Source of the DNA: Actinomycetales bacterium Actino_02
GTDB lineage: Bacteria > Actinomycetota > Actinomycetes > Propionibacteriales > Propionibacteriaceae
Reading direction: 5' to 3'
DNA length: 64,000 bases
Assembly: GCA_001603275.1 (NCBI GenBank)
Contig: LUYM01000006.1
Span: forward strand, 536,532 to 600,531
A model generated the notes under the pieces. That model worked only from the letters and a program-made list of their open reading frames with translations. It was not told the DNA's origin and searched no databases. Below are positions 28,239 to 36,938 of this stretch, piece by piece. Within the stretch, counting starts at the first letter, position 1; each line of letters starts with the position of its first letter. Both the position numbers and the translations under genes were made by a program.

Positions 28239-28982
28239 ATGCAGACACAGCAGAGCACTCGTCCCATCCTCCTGATCGCCGGCCACTGGCTCGGCGCCTG
28301 GGCCTGGGACGAGGTCGCAGAACACCTCAGCACGGTCAGCCGGCCGGCGCTCGCCCTCACCCTCCCCGGGCTCGATCCCGACGACCCGGATCGACGTTCG
28401 CGCACCCTCGACGACCAGGCCGACGCCATTGTCGTGGCCTTGCGGCAAGCCGGCGCCCGCGCTGAATGGCCTGCGATCCTGGTCGGCCACAGCGGCGCCA
28501 ACGGCCCGATCAGCCTGGTCGCGGATCGGCACCCCGAGCTCATCGGCCGGCTGATCTGGGTGGACAGCGGCCCCTTGGCCCCCGGCTCCGGGTTTGCGCC
28601 GGACGCCCCGGATCAGCTCACCGAGTTGCCGCTGCCATCATTCGAGGAACTGCGGCAGCAGGCCAGTCTGGATGGGCTGAGCCCCGCGGCTTTGGATCGC
28701 TTCCGGCTCCGGGCCGTCCCCGAGCCCGGGCCGGTGCTGCGGCAGCGAGTCGAGCTGGGCAACGACGTCCGTCGTGCGATCCCTACCACCGTGGTGTGCT
28801 GCTCCATCTCCGGCGCACGGGTGATGGAGCTGGCGGCGGCCGGGCACCCCATGTTTGCCGAGGTGGCCATGCTGCAGCAGGTGGACGTGATCGAGCTGCC
28901 GACCGGGCACTGGCCGATGTGGAGCCGACCAGCCGAGCTGGCCGAGATCATCGTCGCGGCGGCCGACCGCACGCCGCGCTGA
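28239..28982 (+). CDS. Alpha/beta hydrolase
   Basis: This 247-residue serine hydrolase has the oxyanion segment GHWLGAWAWDEVAEHL, nucleophile Ser85 in GHSGANG, and a likely catalytic His224 in LPTGHWPMWS; the acid is probably an Asp or Glu near 195-215. The length and the HWxGAWxW start place it in the haloalkane dehalogenase/lactonase/esterase-like fold group with small substrates. ATG 28239. It is divergent from the WYL regulator. The substrate is unknown. Confidence 0.85.
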   Translation: MQTQQSTRPILLIAGHWLGAWAWDEVAEHLSTVSRPALALTLPGLDPDDPDRRSRTLDDQADAIVVALRQAGARAEWPAILVGHSGANGPISLVADRHPELIGRLIWVDSGPLAPGSGFAPDAPDQLTELPLPSFEELRQQASLDGLSPAALDRFRLRAVPEPGPVLRQRVELGNDVRRAIPTTVVCCSISGARVMELAAAGHPMFAEVAMLQQVDVIELPTGHWPMWSRPAELAEIIVAAADRTPR

Positions 28983-29001
28983 GCCGGCTCGCCTGGCCGG
29001 T

Positions 29002-29520
29002 TCAGTCGTCGGCGAGGCGCTGGAACAGGATGTGGTCGGTGTAGGCGCCGGCGATCTGCAGATAGCGCGGCGCATAGCCGAACCGGACGAAGCCGTTGCG
29101 GGCCAGGACGGCCTGAGAGCGCAGGTTGTGCGGGATCGTCCCGGCCTCCAGCCGATGCAGGCCGAGCTCGGTGAAGGCGAATTCGACGAGCTCGGCAACA
29201 GCCTGGGTGGCCAGGCCGCGTCCGCCGGCCGATTCGGCCAGCCAATAGCCGACGCTGGCGCTCTGGAATGGTCCGCGGACGATGTTGTTGAGGTTGATCC
29301 GGCCGACCACGGCGCCGTCCTCGTCAAGGATGACCCGCGGGTTGGTCAGGCCGGCGTCCATGGCTTCCAGAGCGGCCTGGGTGAGCTGCACCTGGCCCTC
29401 GTCTGTGAAGTACGACTCGTCTCGCACGGGCTCCCACGGATCGAGGAAGGCGCGATTGCGGCGAATCAGTTCGGCGAGGACAGGGGCATCGGCGGGGGCC
29501 AGCAGGCGGGTTCGACTCAC
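29002..29520 (-). CDS. GNAT-family N-acetyltransferase (RimJ/RimL type)
   Basis: This 172-residue acetyl-CoA-dependent acetyltransferase begins MSRTRLLAPADAPVLAELI. The CoA-binding loop reads SAGGRGLATQAVAELVEFAF and the C-terminal part RLEAGTIPHNLRSQAVLARNGF, typical of RimJ/RimL ribosomal-protein or small-molecule acetyltransferases. The GTG at 29520 is chosen over a TTG 30 bp upstream because similarity starts there; neither has a strong ribosome site. It lies downstream of mdh on the same strand, but a strong inverted repeat separates them. Confidence 0.85.
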   Translation of the reverse strand: MSRTRLLAPADAPVLAELIRRNRAFLDPWEPVRDESYFTDEGQVQLTQAALEAMDAGLTNPRVILDEDGAVVGRINLNNIVRGPFQSASVGYWLAESAGGRGLATQAVAELVEFAFTELGLHRLEAGTIPHNLRSQAVLARNGFVRFGYAPRYLQIAGAYTDHILFQRLADD

Positions 29521-29591
29521 CGATTCAGTTTGCCAGGCTCCAGGACGCAACTCAGCCCCGGCCGTGTGGCCGAGGCTGGCATGGTTCTGGG

Positions 29592-29656
29592 ACGTAACAG
29601 GAACCGTCCCCTTTCGCCCCGCGGGGGGGAAGAAAGGGGACGGATCGGTGTTACGT
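29592..29656. repeat. Inverted repeat / terminator-like hairpin downstream of mdh
   Basis: The left arm (29592-29615) begins ACGTAAC and ends CCGTCCCCTTTC; the right arm (29632-29656) is its near-perfect inverse, starting GAAAGGGGACGG and ending GTTACGT. The arms are 24-25 bases with a 16-base G/C-rich loop. It lies 22 bp beyond the mdh stop on the minus strand. It may terminate mdh transcription, but it also resembles a repetitive palindrome, because the GGAACCGTCCCC core recurs after sucD. Confidence 0.65.
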
Positions 29657-29677
29657 ATCGGAAGAGGTCGTGGCGAG

Positions 29678-30667
29678 TCAGATCAGACCGAGTTCGGTGA
29701 CCGCGGCCCGCTCGTCGGCGAGCTCGGCGACCGAGGCGTCGATCTTGGCCTTGGAGAACTCGTCGAGTTCCAGGCCCTGGACGATCGAGACCTTGCCGTC
29801 CGCGATGGTGACCGGGAAGGACGAGATCAGGCCCTCCGGGACGCCGTAGGAGCCGTCCGACGGGATCGCCATGGACGTCCAGTCGCCGGCCGGGGTGCCC
29901 AGCGCCCAGTCGTGCAGGCACTCGACGGTGGCGTTGGCCGCAGAGGCTGCCGAGGACGAGCCGCGGGCCTCGATGATGGCCGCACCGCGCTTGGCGACGG
30001 TCGGGATGAAGGTGTCGGCGATCCAGGCCTGGTCGTTGATCACCTCGGCGGCGTTCTTGCCGTCGATCTGGGCGTGGAAGACGTCGGGGTACTGGGTGGC
30101 CGAGTGGTTGCCCCAGATGGTCATGTGGCTGACCGAGGTGACCGCGACGCCGGCCTTCTGGGCGATCTGGGTGATTGCCCGGTTGTGGTCGAGCCGGGTC
30201 AGAGCGGCGAAGCGCTCATTGGGGATGTCGGGGGCGTTGTTCATGGCGATCAGCGCGTTGGTGTTGGCCGGGTTGCCGGTCACCAGCACCTTGATGTCGT
30301 CGGCGGCCACCTCGTTGAGGGCCTTGCCCTGGGCGGTGAAGATGGCGCCGTTGGCGCTGAGCAGGTCGCCGCGCTCCATGCCCGCGGTGCGCGGACGGGC
30401 GCCGACCAGCATGGCCAGGTTCACGCCGTCGAAGACCTTCTTGGCGTCATCGCCGATCTCGACCTTGCTCAGCAGCGGGAAAGCGCAATCGTCCAGCTCC
30501 ATGACCACTCCCTGCAGCGCCTTCAGCGCGGGGGTGATTTCGAGCAGACGAAGCTCCACGGGCTGGTCGGGGCCGAGCAGGGCGCCGCTGGCGATGCGGA
30601 ACAGCAGGCTGTAGCAGATCTGACCGGCGGCGCCGGTGACTGCGACCTTCACGGGGGTTTTGCTCAC
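29678..30667 (-). CDS. mdh: Malate dehydrogenase
   Basis: This NAD-dependent enzyme interconverts malate and oxaloacetate in the TCA cycle and, running reductively, in succinate/propionate formation. It has 329 residues, the cytosolic (group 2) type. The NAD loop is [21 protein letters not shown]. Substrate-binding arginines are present ([24 protein letters not shown]), [13 protein letters not shown] is conserved, and the catalytic His lies in [13 protein letters not shown]. The GTG start has GAGGAG 6 bp upstream. Confidence 0.97.
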   Translation of the reverse strand: MSKTPVKVAVTGAAGQICYSLLFRIASGALLGPDQPVELRLLEITPALKALQGVVMELDDCAFPLLSKVEIGDDAKKVFDGVNLAMLVGARPRTAGMERGDLLSANGAIFTAQGKALNEVAADDIKVLVTGNPANTNALIAMNNAPDIPNERFAALTRLDHNRAITQIAQKAGVAVTSVSHMTIWGNHSATQYPDVFHAQIDGKNAAEVINDQAWIADTFIPTVAKRGAAIIEARGSSSAASAANATVECLHDWALGTPAGDWTSMAIPSDGSYGVPEGLISSFPVTIADGKVSIVQGLELDEFSKAKIDASVAELADERAAVTELGLI

Positions 30668-31119
30668 GGTTTGCTCCTCAGTGAGTCGATGTTGCTGCGA
30701 GACGATTCGACGCTAGCAGTTCGTCCGGCCACCGCGAATCCCGAGGCCGAGGAACGGAAGGAGTGCGGTGCCGATCTGGATATGTGCACATCGGGCCAGC
30801 GACGTCCCCTCAGGAGGACCTCGCAAAGTCGCCCACGATGGGAATGTTGCGCGCCGGTGAATTTCGGCAGACTTATTGACGGCAACGTTCGAGGTTGCAG
30901 GCCCGGCGCCTGGGTTTGGTTGTACCGCCAGGGCCCCCTCGGATGTCACCACATGGGGTGGGTGACAGCTGCCGGTTCTCCGGTCGGAGGACACCGAGGC
31001 TCGACGGCCCTTCTGGGGGGAGGGCGTCGAGCTGTTCGGGTTTTCGGACGGTTCTTCCTCGCGGTCAGCGCCTCGTCCCGGTTCGAATCACGCCTTGTAG
31101 CTGGCGTACGCTGCCACGC
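30668..31119. other. Intergenic region between mdh and the histidine phosphatase gene
   Basis: These 452 bases hold no convincing gene. They contain the divergent promoters, a GTCACC...GGTGAC inverted pair near 30947-30967, and a strong hairpin at 31000-31031. Reading frames across it have no recognisable protein. Confidence 0.5.
31000..31031. other. Strong hairpin with following T run in a gene-free region
   Basis: CTCGACGGCCCT (31000-31011) pairs with AGGGCGTCGAG (31021-31031) with one bulged base and a G-rich loop. CTGTTCGGGTTTT follows within 15 bases. This is the shape of an intrinsic terminator, yet no annotated gene ends here, so a small RNA ending at this point is possible. Confidence 0.4.
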
Positions 31120-31737
31120 ATGCGTCTGATCTTGATCCGTCATGGCCGCACTGCGTCCAACACCAGCTTCGTGCTGGACACCGCCTTCCCCGGCGCCGAT
31201 CTGGACGAGCTGGGTCGCGAGCAGGCCGAGTCGCTGGTCGAGCGGCTGGCTGCCGAGCCGATCGAGGCCATCTATGTCTCGAATCTGGTGCGCACCCAGC
31301 AGACCGCGGCTCCGCTGGCCGCGGCCCGCGGCCTGGTGCCGGTGATCCTGCCCGGCCTGCGCGAGATCTCCGCCGGTGACGACGAGCTGTCCATAGACTC
31401 GACCCGCTACGTGGAGACGCTGCTGAAGTGGCACGCCGGCGAGCTGGACGCTCGGCTGCCCGGCGGTGAGGATGCCGCTGAGTTCTTCGCCCGCTACGAC
31501 GAGGCGATCGCCACGATCGCCGGCGCCGGGCATCTGGCGGCCGCCCTGGTCAGCCACGGCGCCGCACTTCGGGTCTGGGCCGCCGAACGGGTGGACGGCT
31601 TCTCGGTGGCGTTGGGCGCAGCCCACCTGGACAACACCGGGGTGCTGGTCGTCGAAGGGACGCCGGCCGACGGCTGGCAGCTGCTCAGCCTGGATGGGGT
31701 CACCGACTGGCGTTCGGCCGACTTCGAGCCGGCCTGA
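31120..31737 (+). CDS. Histidine phosphatase family protein (phosphoglycerate mutase-like)
   Basis: This protein has 205 residues. The RHG motif with the phospho-accepting His is at the start (MRLILIRHGRTASN), and the second catalytic His is in LVSHGAALRVW. Acid phosphatase or cofactor-dependent mutase chemistry is expected; the exact substrate is unclear because the family is broad. ATG 31120 is chosen as the point where similarity begins, although the frame is open far upstream. It is convergent with purU. Confidence 0.88.
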   Translation: MRLILIRHGRTASNTSFVLDTAFPGADLDELGREQAESLVERLAAEPIEAIYVSNLVRTQQTAAPLAAARGLVPVILPGLREISAGDDELSIDSTRYVETLLKWHAGELDARLPGGEDAAEFFARYDEAIATIAGAGHLAAALVSHGAALRVWAAERVDGFSVALGAAHLDNTGVLVVEGTPADGWQLLSLDGVTDWRSADFEPA

Positions 31738-31755
31738 GCCTGAGCGTCCGCCGTC

Positions 31756-32607
31756 TCAGCGGAAGATGACCGTCCGGTTCCCGTCGAGCAGGACCCGGTG
31801 TTCGGCGAAGAGCTTGACCGCCTCGGTCAGCGTCCGGCTCTCCTGCTCCTGGCCGATCGCCATCAGCTGCGGCACTTCCATCGTGTGATCGACCCGACGG
31901 ACGTTCTGCTCGATGATCGGGCCCTCGTCCAAGTCGCTGGTGACGAAGTGGGCAGTGGCGCCGATCAGCTTCACCCCGCGCGAGTGAGCCTGTCGGTAGG
32001 GGTTGGCGCCCTTGAAACCGGGCAGGAACGAGTGGTGGATGTTGATGGCGCGACCGCTGAGTTCAGCGCACAGCTCCGGCGACAGCACCTGCATGTAGCG
32101 AGCCAGGACGACCAACTCGATGTCGTACTCGGCGACCACGTCCATGATGTGTCGCTCGACCGCCGCCTTGGTGTCGGGGTTCACCGAGTGCGTCTCGAAA
32201 GGGATCGAGTAGAAGTTGGCCAGATCGCCGAGATCGGGGTGGTTGGCGATGATCAGCGGGATGCTGATCGGCAGGTAGCCCGAGCGCTGGCGGAACAGCA
32301 GATCGTTGAGGCAGTGACCGGCCTTGGAGGCCAGTACCAGCGTGCGGCGACGGCGCCCGACGTAGTCGAGGACCCATTGAGCGGCCAGATCGTCCGCGAT
32401 GGCTGCGAAGACCCGTTCGAACTCGGACCGGTCGAACCCGGTCTGCACCTGAACCCGCATGAAGAAGCGGCCCGACTCGGTCGAGGTGAACTGCTGCAGT
32501 TCGGTGATGTTGCCGCTGGCCGCGACGATCGCTCCGGTGACCCGATGGACGATGCCAGGTTGGTCAGCGCAGGACAGGGTCAGCAGCCAGTGGGTCGAGT
32601 CGATCAC
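31756..32607 (-). CDS. purU: Formyltetrahydrofolate deformylase
   Basis: This enzyme hydrolyses 10-formyl-THF to formate and THF, balancing one-carbon pools. It has 283 residues. The N-terminal ACT-like domain begins IDSTHWLLTLSCADQPGIV. The formyltransferase-fold catalytic domain follows, with INIHHSFLPGFKGANPYRQA and the catalytic Asp in SDLDEGPIIEQ. The GTG at 32607 is chosen as the family start; the frame runs upstream without similarity. It diverges from icd across 185 bp. Confidence 0.95.
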   Translation of the reverse strand: MIDSTHWLLTLSCADQPGIVHRVTGAIVAASGNITELQQFTSTESGRFFMRVQVQTGFDRSEFERVFAAIADDLAAQWVLDYVGRRRRTLVLASKAGHCLNDLLFRQRSGYLPISIPLIIANHPDLGDLANFYSIPFETHSVNPDTKAAVERHIMDVVAEYDIELVVLARYMQVLSPELCAELSGRAINIHHSFLPGFKGANPYRQAHSRGVKLIGATAHFVTSDLDEGPIIEQNVRRVDHTMEVPQLMAIGQEQESRTLTEAVKLFAEHRVLLDGNRTVIFR

Positions 32608-32674
32608 GGCTGACAGGTTAGCGGGCTGACGCCGGGCCGGGAGCGGTGGCCAGTCGCCGACATAGCCGATCCGC

Positions 32675-32695
32675 GCACCCGTCCGCAACGGGTGC
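32675..32695. promoter_or_regulatory. Perfect 8-bp hairpin in the purU-icd divergent region
   Basis: GCACCCGT (32675-32682) and ACGGGTGC (32688-32695) enclose a 5-base loop. It lies about 75 bp upstream of a possible icd -10 box (TATCTT near 32757). It could be an operator or a leader element; nothing more can be said. Confidence 0.4.
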
Positions 32696-32792
32696 CGGTC
32701 GGCTCGGCGTAGGTAGTGAAGCGGAGGTGTGCGGGCTCCGACCGGGGTGGCTGGGCTATCTTTTCAGGGCAGACGCGAGAAGGAGGATCGGG

Positions 32793-34010
32793 ATGGGCAA
32801 GATCAAGGTCACCGGGACAGTCGTCGAACTCGACGGCGATGAGATGACCCGGATCATCTGGCAGTTCATCAAGGAGCGCCTGATCCACCCGTATCTGGAT
32901 GTGAACCTGGAGTACTACGACCTCGGCATCGAAAACCGGGACGCCACCGAAGACCAGGTCACCATCGACTCTGCGCTCGCCATCAAGCGCCACGGCGTCG
33001 GCGTCAAGTGCGCCACCATCACCCCTGACGAAGCCCGCGTCGAGGAGTTCGGCCTGAAGAAGATGTGGCTGTCCCCGAACGGGACGATCCGCAACATCCT
33101 CGGTGGCGTCGTCTTCCGCGAGCCGATCATCATCTCCAACATTCCGCGGCTGGTGCCGGGCTGGACCAAGCCGATCGTGATCGGCCGTCACGCGCACGGC
33201 GATCAGTACAAGGCGGCCAACTTCAAGGTGCCCGGCGCCGGCAAGGTGACCATCACCTTCACTCCCGAGGACGGCTCGGCACCCATCGAGCACCTGGTGG
33301 CCAACTACGGCCCCGACGGCGGCGTGGCCATGGGCATGTACAACTTCAACGACTCGATCCGCGACTTCGCCCGGGCGTCCTTCTCCTACGGCCTGCTGCG
33401 CAACTACCCGGTCTACCTGTCCACGAAGAACACGATTCTGAAGGCCTACGACGGTGCCTTCAAGGACATCTTCGCCGAGGTGTTCGAGGCAGAGTACGCC
33501 GCCGATTTCGCCGCCCGCGGGCTCACCTACGAGCACCGGCTGATCGACGACATGGTGGCCTCCTGCCTGAAGTGGGAAGGCGGCTACGTCTGGGCCTGCA
33601 AGAACTACGACGGGGATGTCCAGTCCGACACCGTCGCCCAGGGCTTCGGCTCGCTGGGCCTGATGACCTCGGTGCTGATGACCCCCGACGGCAAGACCGT
33701 CGAGGCGGAGGCCGCCCACGGCACGGTGACCCGGCACTACCGCCAGCACCAGCAGGGAAAGCCGACCTCGACCAACCCGATCGCGTCCATCTACGCCTGG
33801 ACCGGCGGCCTCAAGCACCGCGGCAAGCTGGACGGCACTCCTGAGGTGATCGGCTTCGCCGAGGCGTTGGAGCAGGTCTGCGTCTCCACCGTCGAGGCTG
33901 GCAAGATGACTAAGGATCTGGCCCTGCTGGTCGGCCCGGATCAGGAGTGGCTGACCACCGAAGGCTTCCTGGCCGCACTGGACGAGGGCCTGGCCGCGAA
34001 GCTCAGCTGA
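32793..34010 (+). CDS. icd: NADP-dependent isocitrate dehydrogenase, homodimeric (eukaryote-like) type
   Basis: This enzyme oxidatively decarboxylates isocitrate to 2-oxoglutarate with NADPH production. It has 405 residues, as in the ~400-residue subfamily shared with mitochondrial IDH, not the monomeric 740-residue form common in other actinobacteria. Motifs: [14 protein letters not shown] at the N-terminus, the substrate loop [20 protein letters not shown], metal-binding aspartates in LIDDMVA, and the NADP segment [24 protein letters not shown] at 32780-32786 precedes the ATG by 6 bp. Confidence 0.96.
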   Translation: MGKIKVTGTVVELDGDEMTRIIWQFIKERLIHPYLDVNLEYYDLGIENRDATEDQVTIDSALAIKRHGVGVKCATITPDEARVEEFGLKKMWLSPNGTIRNILGGVVFREPIIISNIPRLVPGWTKPIVIGRHAHGDQYKAANFKVPGAGKVTITFTPEDGSAPIEHLVANYGPDGGVAMGMYNFNDSIRDFARASFSYGLLRNYPVYLSTKNTILKAYDGAFKDIFAEVFEAEYAADFAARGLTYEHRLIDDMVASCLKWEGGYVWACKNYDGDVQSDTVAQGFGSLGLMTSVLMTPDGKTVEAEAAHGTVTRHYRQHQQGKPTSTNPIASIYAWTGGLKHRGKLDGTPEVIGFAEALEQVCVSTVEAGKMTKDLALLVGPDQEWLTTEGFLAALDEGLAAKLS

Positions 34011-34067
34011 GTCGCAGCGTGGTGCGCCTGGCGCAGAGCCGACCGTGCTGCCGCTAGCATCGTCGGG

Positions 34068-34937
34068 ATGAGCATCCAGCCGAAAATCGGAGTCGTCGTC
34101 CTGACGATGGGAACTCGGCCGGTGGAGCTGGCGAAGGCGCTGGACACGCTTTCCGAACAGGTCGGTGTCGAGATGGACACGATCATCGTCGGAAACGGCT
34201 GGGCGCCCGAAGGCCTGCCGGACTGGGTTCGGGTGCTTGCCCTGCCCGAGAACGTCGGCATACCGGAGGGGCGCAACATCGGTGCAGCCCACACCGAGGG
34301 CGAGCTGATCTTCTTCTACGACGACGACGCCTTCCTGCCGACCCCGGACGTCCTGGCCCGGATGGCGGCCACCTTCGCCGCCGACGACCGAGTCGCCGTT
34401 TGTCAGCCGCGCGGGATGGACCCGGATGGACGTCCCTCGCCGCGACGTTGGGTGCCCCGGCTGCGGACCGCAGGCGGCGGACGGCCCGGCGAAGCCGCCG
34501 TCTTCTGGGAGGCGTTGTGCATGATCCGGCGCTCGGCTTTCGACGAGGTCGGTGGCTGGCCGGGCCACTTCTGGTACGGCCATGAGGGCATCGACTTGTC
34601 GATGCGGCTGCTGGACGCCGGCTGGTCACTGATGTACGCCGCCGACATCGAGGCGTGCCACCCGGCCACTCAGGCCACTCGCCATGCGGTGTTCTACCGG
34701 ATGAATGCCCGCAACCGGGTCTGGCTGGCCCGGCGCAACCTGCCGGCCGTGCTGATCCCGATCTACTGCGGAGTTTGGCTGTGTGCGGCGCTGCTGCGCA
34801 CCGGCAGCCTGAAGAACCTGCAGATCTGGATGGCGGGCTTCCGGGAGGGGATGACCACCGACCCGGGGCCGCGGCATCCGATGAGCTGGAAGACCGTGGC
34901 CCGGATGACCCGGCTGGGCCGTCCGCCGATCTTCTAG
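34068..34937 (+). CDS. Glycosyltransferase family 2
   Basis: This GT-A glycosyltransferase of 289 residues begins IGVVVLTMGTRPVELAKAL. The nucleotide-sugar region PENVGIPEGRNIGAAHTEG is followed by the metal-binding FFYDDDAF. The acceptor-side EALCMIRRSAFDEVGGWPG and the C-terminal LSMRLLDAGWSLMYA are as in rhamnosyl- and galactofuranosyl-type cell-wall transferases. A hydrophobic segment (VLIPIYCGVWLCAALL) lies near the C-terminus. It is convergent with another GT2, the two stops overlapping by 4 bp. Confidence 0.88.
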   Translation: MSIQPKIGVVVLTMGTRPVELAKALDTLSEQVGVEMDTIIVGNGWAPEGLPDWVRVLALPENVGIPEGRNIGAAHTEGELIFFYDDDAFLPTPDVLARMAATFAADDRVAVCQPRGMDPDGRPSPRRWVPRLRTAGGGRPGEAAVFWEALCMIRRSAFDEVGGWPGHFWYGHEGIDLSMRLLDAGWSLMYAADIEACHPATQATRHAVFYRMNARNRVWLARRNLPAVLIPIYCGVWLCAALLRTGSLKNLQIWMAGFREGMTTDPGPRHPMSWKTVARMTRLGRPPIF

Positions 34938-35986
34938 CCTGCCGAGGGTCCGGCGGCGACGCGGGAGGTGTCGACCACCGATTCGGCGCCGGCCACCCAA
35001 CCGCGCAGGAAGCCCACTCCCCAGCTGAGATGGACGATGGTCAGCACCACGGCGTTCAGCACCTTGTCTTTCACCGTCCGGCCACCCAGGGACACGGCGG
35101 ACACCACAGCGATCCCGCCGAAATAGCCGAGCCAGGACAGATGGACGAGCTTGAGCAGCGCGGTCGGCCCGTCCTTGGCCACGCCGAACAGCTGCAGCAC
35201 CAAGACCAGCAACGAGCAGGCCAGCGCGATCACCACGGCCGGCGGGGCCAGGTACTTCAGCGGGGTCCGGCCCTGCTTGCGCACCAAGTGCCCGCGCCAC
35301 ACCCCGGTGGCCAGCATCTGCCGGGCCAGTTTCGACGGAGTGGCCCGCGGACGGTACTCGACCTCGACGTCCGGGGTGAACCAGATCAGATGCCCGGCGG
35401 CCCGGATCCGGGAGTTCAACTCCCAGTCCTGAGCGCGGCGCATCGTCTCGTCGAACAGTCCGACCTCTTCCAGGACCTCACGGCGGAAGACGCCCAGGTA
35501 GGCGGTCTCGGCCGGACCGGCCTGGCTGGAACCGTGGAACTGGCCTCCGCCCAAGCCCCACGGCGAGTTGTAGACCCGGGCGACCGCCTGCTGGAAGCCG
35601 GTGGTCCCGACGGCCCGCATCACGCCGCCCACGTTGGCCGCACCGGTCTCCAGGAGCAGGGTGACCAGCCGTCGCGAGTAGTCGTTGGGTAGCACTGCGT
35701 GGGCGTCCACCCTGATCACGATCGGGTACTTGCTGGCTCGGATGGCGCGGTTCAGGCCGATTGGCACGTCATTGGACGGGTTGTCGACCAGGGTGATCCG
35801 GGGGTCGGCAGCGGCTAGCTCCGCGGCGATCTGGTTGGTGTTGTCGGTCGAACTGCCCAGCGCCACCACGACTTCCTGCGCGGACGGGTAGTCCTGGCCC
35901 AGCACCGAGGCGACCGCTTCGGCCAGGTGGTCAGCCTCGTTCAGTACCGGGATCACATAGGAGACCGGGGGGAGGTCGACGCTCAC
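34934..35986 (-). CDS. Glycosyltransferase family 2 with C-terminal membrane segments
   Basis: This protein has 350 residues. The GT-A start is VSYVIPVLNEADHLAEAVAS; the metal motif is IRVDAHAVLP; and TAYLGVFRREVLEEVGLFD with RAQDWELNSRIRAAG follows. Three or four hydrophobic segments make up the last 100 residues, so the enzyme is membrane-bound. It is like ExoA-type transferases and probably builds an exopolysaccharide or wall glycan. The GTG start is followed upstream by the CDP-alcohol transferase gene on the same strand (37 bp apart). Confidence 0.88.
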   Translation of the reverse strand: MSVDLPPVSYVIPVLNEADHLAEAVASVLGQDYPSAQEVVVALGSSTDNTNQIAAELAAADPRITLVDNPSNDVPIGLNRAIRASKYPIVIRVDAHAVLPNDYSRRLVTLLLETGAANVGGVMRAVGTTGFQQAVARVYNSPWGLGGGQFHGSSQAGPAETAYLGVFRREVLEEVGLFDETMRRAQDWELNSRIRAAGHLIWFTPDVEVEYRPRATPSKLARQMLATGVWRGHLVRKQGRTPLKYLAPPAVVIALACSLLVLVLQLFGVAKDGPTALLKLVHLSWLGYFGGIAVVSAVSLGGRTVKDKVLNAVVLTIVHLSWGVGFLRGWVAGAESVVDTSRVAAGPSAG

Positions 35987-36023
35987 CGGGCGAGGATAGC
36001 ATCGCGGCCGGACCGGTCAGCGC

Positions 36024-36836
36024 TCAGTTGCCGGCCTCCGGAGCCCGCAGCTTCGAGGAGCTCATGATCGCCACGAAGTGGCCGACCAGGGTCAGCGCGG
36101 CGAGCGGAGTGAGGATGGCCAGCAGCCCGATGGCTGCCGGCTGCTGCCCGGTGAACAGCCCGACGATCCCGGCCAGCAGGCACCAGAAGGTGAGCTCGAC
36201 CCAGTGGAACAGCCGATGAATCGGCACCAGGTTGGCCAGGTTGCGCAGTCGGCGCAGTCCCGACCGGGTCGGGGCGGACGCCTGCGGATCGTCCCTGATC
36301 ATGGTCAGCCCGTACTTGGTCCTGGCCACGTGAACCATCTCGTTGAGCACCTTGTTGTAGATCAGCAGCAGGCTGAGCAGGCCGCCCAGGGCCGCCCACT
36401 GCCACTGCGGCTGGCCGAGGGCGAAGGTGGCCCGCAGGCCGAGGAACAGCGGCACTAGGCCCTCGGCCGTGTAGTGGCCCACGGCGTCCAGGAAGATGCC
36501 CTTGGGGGAGGTCAGCTTGCGCCAGCGGGCCACCTCGCCGTCGGCGCAGTCGAGCAACAGCTGCACCTGGCCGAAGACGAAGCACAGCACCGGACCCCAC
36601 ACCCCGGGGATCAGCAGCGAACCGGCCGCAGCGAATGCGGCCACGGTCATCAGCCCGGTCACCTGGTTCGGGCTCATCCCCAGCTGGACGCAGGCTCGGG
36701 AGAGGTACGGCGAGACATGCCGCATCAACACCGGCCCGAGCCAGTGCTCGCTGTTGGCTCGGCCGAGGATCTCCGGCGGCTGGACGACCTGTCGGAACTC
36801 GCGAATGTTCGGGACGCCAGCGCTCTGGTTCGGCAT
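36024..36836 (-). CDS. CDP-alcohol phosphatidyltransferase family protein
   Basis: This 270-residue membrane enzyme condenses a CDP-alcohol with a second alcohol. The signature runs Asp96, Asp99-Gly100, Ala103-Arg104, Gly113 and Asp117, but the last catalytic Asp expected at 121 is His (LDAVGHY). Six hydrophobic segments surround it. ATG 36836 starts the recognisable sequence (MPNQSAGVPN). Downstream on the same strand is a glycosyltransferase; the pair likely works on a phospholipid or phosphate-linked glycan. Product unknown. Confidence 0.82.
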   Translation of the reverse strand: MPNQSAGVPNIREFRQVVQPPEILGRANSEHWLGPVLMRHVSPYLSRACVQLGMSPNQVTGLMTVAAFAAAGSLLIPGVWGPVLCFVFGQVQLLLDCADGEVARWRKLTSPKGIFLDAVGHYTAEGLVPLFLGLRATFALGQPQWQWAALGGLLSLLLIYNKVLNEMVHVARTKYGLTMIRDDPQASAPTRSGLRRLRNLANLVPIHRLFHWVELTFWCLLAGIVGLFTGQQPAAIGLLAILTPLAALTLVGHFVAIMSSSKLRAPEAGN

Positions 36837-36938
36837 GGCGGCATTATGCCAGCGCGCCCGGTCCCAGCTCCGGCCGGGTCGGCGAGGCCCACTCGGTAGA
36901 ATCCACGCCGTGAGTCCGTCACCTGCCCTGGCCCTGGC

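Noticed and set aside
31070-31110. GGTTCGAATC, which matches a tRNA T-loop consensus, near the histidine phosphatase gene
   Set aside because: The bases around it do not form a T stem (only the pair next to the loop fits) and no acceptor, D or anticodon arm is present upstream.
29282-31129. A 615-codon plus-strand frame across the mdh region
   Set aside because: It is antisense to mdh and the GNAT gene, with shadow-type composition and no family similarity.
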